Shown piece by piece: positions 14,371 to 17,207 of a stretch of 17,207 nt of DNA. A program made the position numbers and the translations under genes. The number at the start of each line of letters is the position of its first letter. Position 1 is the stretch's first letter. The stretch is from Acidobacteriaceae bacterium. Its GTDB lineage: Bacteria; Acidobacteriota; Terriglobia; Terriglobales; Acidobacteriaceae. A model generated the notes under the pieces. That model had not been told where the DNA came from, did not search any database, and saw nothing but the letters and a program-made list of their open reading frames with translations. The DNA lies in NCBI GenBank assembly GCA_030040175.1, contig JASHUF010000560.1, positions 1 to 17,207 on the forward strand, given 5' to 3'.

Positions 14371-15030
14371 ATGCGGGTCAATACACCGGCCGTTGGCTGC
14401 GGCGAGCGAATTCATGCGAGCAGAAGCTTTCTCCTGTTCATCCCCCGTTTCCTTTGTCCCCGCTTCCCGGACCCTCGTTCCCGACGCGCGCGATTCTTTG
14501 CGCGTCTCGGCCGGCTTTTGCTCCTGTGCGGCTGCGTGGCCGCAGGCTCGGGCGCGGCCAAGGCCCAACTGAACAACGACGCATTCTTCGGCTACAGCCG
14601 GTTGGGCAGCAATCTGTTTGCGCCAAATACGCCGGGATTAAACGGCTGGGAGGGGGGCCTGCACGTCCACGTGAAGCCGTTTGTGGGCGTGGAGGGCGAC
14701 CTGGCGCACTACGGGCTGGGCGCGAACGACACCGTGGCGCGATCAACCGCGTTTCTTTTTGGACCGCGGGTGACGCTCAAGGCGGCGGGATTTCATTTCT
14801 TCGGCCATGCGCTGATTGGCGGCGAGCACTCGGCCAGCAATCCGCCCGCGGGGATCGGTGTCCATGTTTCGAACACGACCTACGCGTATGCGCTCGGGCT
14901 GGGTGCGGATGTTCCGATTGTGCCCGTGTTTGCCTGGCGGGTGCAGGTGGACCGCATCAGCGCCCCCACCGAGTCGCCGGGAAGTGCGACCCACGCGCGA
15001 TTTACCACGGGAGCGGTGTTCCGGTTTTAG
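14371..15030 (+). CDS. Outer-membrane beta-barrel protein
   Basis: A 219-residue secreted protein. The mature part begins near QLNNDAFFGYSRLGSN and alternates amphipathic strands: GWEGGLHVHVKPFVGVEGDLAHYG, TAFLFGPRVTLKA, FHFFGHALIGGEH, YAYALGLGADV, WRVQVDRISA and a final ARFTTGAVFRF with the terminal Phe needed for outer-membrane insertion. This is the pattern of small eight-stranded OmpA-type barrels. The signal core is RLLLLCGCVAAGSGAAKA. The only ATG that keeps the signal is at 14371, which gives about 45 residues before the hydrophobic core, unusually long, and there is no clear ribosome-binding site, so the start is uncertain. It follows the membrane protein by 134 nt. No peptidoglycan-binding domain is present. 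Confidence 0.85.
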   Translation: MRVNTPAVGCGERIHASRSFLLFIPRFLCPRFPDPRSRRARFFARLGRLLLLCGCVAAGSGAAKAQLNNDAFFGYSRLGSNLFAPNTPGLNGWEGGLHVHVKPFVGVEGDLAHYGLGANDTVARSTAFLFGPRVTLKAAGFHFFGHALIGGEHSASNPPAGIGVHVSNTTYAYALGLGADVPIVPVFAWRVQVDRISAPTESPGSATHARFTTGAVFRF

Positions 15031-15172
15031 AGACTCGCTGCGGAGGTCCGGCGAAGGAGAATGCTGCGTTATCGGACGTGACGCGCGGGACGGACCGGCA
15101 TCTAACGCGCCACCGCAGATGGGTCGCGGGGTAAACCGGGCCGCGGTCTCGGGCGTCCATTTCAGCGTGGTG

Positions 15173-15421
15173 ATGGTGGAGACTCGATTTCGTTGCCCCT
15201 GCTGCGGTTACCGGACGCTCAAGGCTCCGGCGGCGCTTGCGCTTTGCCCGGTGTGCTGGTGGGAGGACGACGGCCAGGAGGACGCGGACGCCCAGGACGT
15301 GCGGCTGACTGTGAACGGTCAGCTCAGCCTGAGCGAGGCGCGTGCGCATTACGCCAGCTGCGGGGCGGCGCACCCGCGGTTTCTGCCTTACGTGCGCAAG
15401 CCGGCGAATTCCGAGTTCTGA
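15173..15421 (+). CDS. CPCC-family cysteine-rich protein
   Basis: An 82-residue protein with two Cys pairs in a zinc-ribbon-like setting: CPCCGYRTL (8-16) and CPVCWWEDDGQ, followed by the LSLSEARAHYASCGA helix and the end PRFLPYVRKP. This matches the CPCC cysteine-rich family, common and of unknown function; zinc binding is expected from the spacing. The ATG at 15173 places the CPCC motif at residues 8-11, as in relatives; an in-frame ATG at 15119 would add 18 unlike residues. The ribosome-binding site is poor. It lies between the outer-membrane protein and trigger factor genes with no overlap, and looks like a single gene. Confidence 0.85.
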   Translation: MVETRFRCPCCGYRTLKAPAALALCPVCWWEDDGQEDADAQDVRLTVNGQLSLSEARAHYASCGAAHPRFLPYVRKPANSEF

Positions 15422-15461
15422 CGGGCGGGAGTGGCCGGGCCGGCCGTGCAGCCGCGCCGGT

Positions 15462-15491
15462 TTGACCCTGTTCGTAAATCCCCATTACCAT
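15462..15491 (+). promoter_or_regulatory. Possible promoter for tig
   Basis: TTGACC (15462-15467) is followed after 18 nt by TACCAT (15486-15491), 5 of 6 and 4 of 6 consensus matches. It precedes all candidate tig starts; with the TTG at 15679 the leader would be about 180 nt. Confidence 0.35.
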
Positions 15492-15678
15492 GGAATGAGC
15501 AATTTCCCCGGCCAGAAGCGTGCTTGTTCGGAAAGAGACGGCGCAGGCGGCGGATGAACTGAGTATGCGGCGTGGGCCGAGGGAATACCGGGCCGCGGCG
15601 CGAGAAGAATCCGCCCCCGTGAGCGTGAGTGGGGTGGCAGGAACGGGCGCCGATCGAGCGTCCCTGGAAGGCACAACT

Positions 15679-17076
15679 TTGAGTTCCACGAGCACCCTCG
15701 CAAACGATCCCTCCCCTGAAGCGGCCGGCGCGGGACAAGAGCCGGAACCGGAAGGCCAAACTCACGAAGGACACGGACACGAAGGCCACCAGCCCCACCA
15801 ACATGGGCCGGTGCTGAACCCGGAGTGCACGCGCGAGCTGGTGGTGGAAGCGCCGGCCGAAGAAGTGTCCAAAGCCTTTCGGCGGGTGACGGCCAACTAC
15901 CGCAAATATGCGCGCATTCCGGGCTTCCGTCCCGGCAAAGTGCCGGAGACGGTGATCCGGCGCAAGTTCGCCTCCGAAATCAGAAAAGAAGTGATCGACT
16001 CGCTGCTGCCGGAGCGGTTCAACAAGGCGGTGGGGGAGTTGGGCGTGCGCCCGGTGGGCCAGCCGCAGGTGACCGAGCTCAAAGTGGAAGATGGCGCGCC
16101 GCTGGTGGCGAAGGCGGTGTTTGAATTCCTTCCCGAGTTCTCGATCGAGGGCTATCAAAACGTAAAGGTCGAGAAGCCTGCGGTGGAAGTAACAGAAGAG
16201 GAGTTCGGGCAGGAGATCAAGCAACTGCGCGAGTCGCGGGCGACGATTGAGCCGGTCGAAGAGGAGCGCGCCCTCCAGGACGGCGACTGGGCGCAGATTC
16301 GTTACAAGGGCGAGGTGCAAGGAGACGCGGAAGCCGCACCGGTGAGCGGAGAAGACTCGCTGGTGGAGGTGGGCGGCAAGGAGACGGTAGAAGCATTCTC
16401 CGGCGTGCTGCGCGGGGCGCGGGTGGGGCAGGAGCTGAAGGCGCAGGTGGTGTACCCGGCCGATTACGCGGAGCCGAAGCTGGCCGGCAAGACGGTTGCG
16501 TACGAGCTCGAGGTAAAGGGAATCAAGAAGCGCACCTTGCCCGAACTGGACGACGATTTTGCCAGAGAGATCGGCGACTATGCAAACTACGCCGAGCTGG
16601 AGGCAAAGGTGCGCGAGCACCTGGCCGGCCGCAAGCGGCGCACGGTGGAGAGCGAGACCAAGGAGCGGTTGTTTGCAGCGCTCGCCGGAAGGTTCCCGTT
16701 TCCGGTGCCGGAATCGCTGGTGCAGGATCAGATCGATACGCGCCTGGAGCGGGGACTGCGCGCCCTGGCGGCGCAGGGGATGCGTCCGGAGCAGATGCGC
16801 AAAATGGATTTTGGCCGGCTGCGCGCAGCCCAGCACGACGCTGCCCTGGCCGAGGTGAAGACCGGGATTTTGCTGGACCGGATTGCCCGGGAAGAGAAAG
16901 TGGAAGTGAGCGATGAGGAACTGGACAAAGAGTTGCAAATGGTTGCGCTGCAAGCACGTGAGCCGCTCGATACCCTGAAAGTGCGATTGACTCAGGACGG
17001 CGGTCTGGCTAGAATCCGTGAGCAGTTGAGGCGCGAGAAAACCGCCAATCTGCTCTACGAACGGCTGCCGGGTTAG
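15679..17076 (+). CDS. tig: Trigger factor with His-rich N-terminus
   Basis: Trigger factor is the ribosome-bound chaperone that meets nascent chains at the tunnel exit. From the TTG start it has 465 residues. The ribosome-docking motif GFRPGKVP (82-89) is intact. A PPIase-like domain follows (LQDGDWAQIRYKGEV to YELEVKGIKKRTLPELDDDFA), then the long helical C-terminal arms to KTANLLYERLPG. Oddity: an extension of about 45 residues precedes the usual start, with six His in 14 residues (29-42) plus Glu and Pro, which could bind metal ions. The TTG at 15679 has GGAAGG 7 nt upstream; ATG 15565 and GTG 15520 are longer alternatives without a good site. It is followed 111 nt later by clpP, the usual tig-clpP order. 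Confidence 0.95.
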   Translation: MSSTSTLANDPSPEAAGAGQEPEPEGQTHEGHGHEGHQPHQHGPVLNPECTRELVVEAPAEEVSKAFRRVTANYRKYARIPGFRPGKVPETVIRRKFASEIRKEVIDSLLPERFNKAVGELGVRPVGQPQVTELKVEDGAPLVAKAVFEFLPEFSIEGYQNVKVEKPAVEVTEEEFGQEIKQLRESRATIEPVEEERALQDGDWAQIRYKGEVQGDAEAAPVSGEDSLVEVGGKETVEAFSGVLRGARVGQELKAQVVYPADYAEPKLAGKTVAYELEVKGIKKRTLPELDDDFAREIGDYANYAELEAKVREHLAGRKRRTVESETKERLFAALAGRFPFPVPESLVQDQIDTRLERGLRALAAQGMRPEQMRKMDFGRLRAAQHDAALAEVKTGILLDRIAREEKVEVSDEELDKELQMVALQAREPLDTLKVRLTQDGGLARIREQLRREKTANLLYERLPG

Positions 17077-17105
17077 GCACCAGGGGACGGTTGCGACTTG
17101 AGGTG

Positions 17106-17131
17106 CGCCGGCGGGCGAAACCCGTCCGGCG
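17106..17131. repeat. Hairpin between tig and clpP
   Basis: CGCCGG (17106-17111) pairs with CCGGCG (17126-17131), extended inward by GGG/CCC across a small internal loop. There is no T-run, so it may attenuate or process the tig-clpP transcript rather than end it. Confidence 0.4.
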
Positions 17132-17187
17132 AGGCAAACGATAACGGGCGTAAGAAGCCTTTGAGGCAGGGCGGGAAGAACGGGGAT

Positions 17188-17207
17188 ATGGCTTTAGTAC
17201 CCATGGT
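17188..17207 (+). CDS. clpP: ATP-dependent Clp protease proteolytic subunit, first codons
   Basis: The last 20 nt read ATG then Ala-Leu-Val-Pro-Met and a partial Val codon, the typical N-terminus MALVPMV of ClpP, the serine protease subunit of Clp. A GGGGA run precedes the ATG closely. The position directly after tig is the common bacterial order tig-clpP-clpX. The call rests on six residues and synteny; the rest lies outside the window. Confidence 0.75.

Noticed and set aside
15388..16953. A 521-codon reverse-strand open frame opposite tig
   Set aside because: Leu, Arg and His-rich shadow of trigger factor.
1..17207. CRISPR array, tRNA, rRNA, insertion sequence or prophage
   Set aside because: No regularly spaced direct repeats, cloverleaf pattern, ribosomal RNA landmarks, transposase or phage motifs were seen on either strand.

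Overview
The window is GC-rich, mostly chromosomal-type bacterial DNA from a Gram-negative organism, most likely an Acidobacteriota (Terriglobia-like) genome. The reasons are a KDO pathway gene (kdsB) and an outer-membrane beta-barrel protein, which imply an outer membrane; a trigger factor followed at once by the first codons of clpP; a long-form AhcY; and many GC-rich palindromic hairpins between genes. The phylum is an inference from gene style and context, not from a search.

Layout. Positions 1-1310 hold kdsB with a related palindromic element directly on each side. Positions 1311-4109 hold an unidentified reverse-strand gene, a divergent complete ada gene with an Ada-box-like site upstream, and a DUF1579-like protein. 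Positions 4110-5075 hold a well-marked promoter and an exported protein of unknown function. Positions 5335-7580 are three reverse-strand genes in a row: an ArsR-type regulator fused to a methyltransferase, a small ArsR regulator, and an SDR oxidoreductase. Divergent from them, 7710-10348 carries ahcY, a small unknown gene and metF; the last two overlap by 4 nt. Positions 10349-10529 are a repeat-rich convergent gap. A reverse-strand exported Gfo/Idh/MocA oxidoreductase follows, then forward-strand genes for a membrane protein with a spermidine-synthase-like domain, an outer-membrane barrel, a CPCC Cys-rich protein, trigger factor and the first 20 nt of clpP.

How the genes work together. The clearest functional unit is the methyl cycle locus. 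AhcY removes S-adenosylhomocysteine and MetF supplies methyl-tetrahydrofolate. The divergent regulator has an ArsR-type DNA-binding domain, no cysteines, and a fused SAM-dependent methyltransferase domain, so it could sense SAM or SAH directly. It shares a 129-nt AT-cored promoter region with ahcY that holds candidate operator palindromes. A second possible unit is arsR plus SDR, with a clean 8-6-8 inverted repeat just upstream of the SDR gene.

No tRNA, rRNA, CRISPR array, transposase or prophage gene was seen. The least described material is (i) two dispersed hairpin-element families, one of which shows paired loss of a base pair between its two copies, (ii) the methyltransferase-fused regulator locus, and (iii) the His-rich N-terminus of trigger factor.
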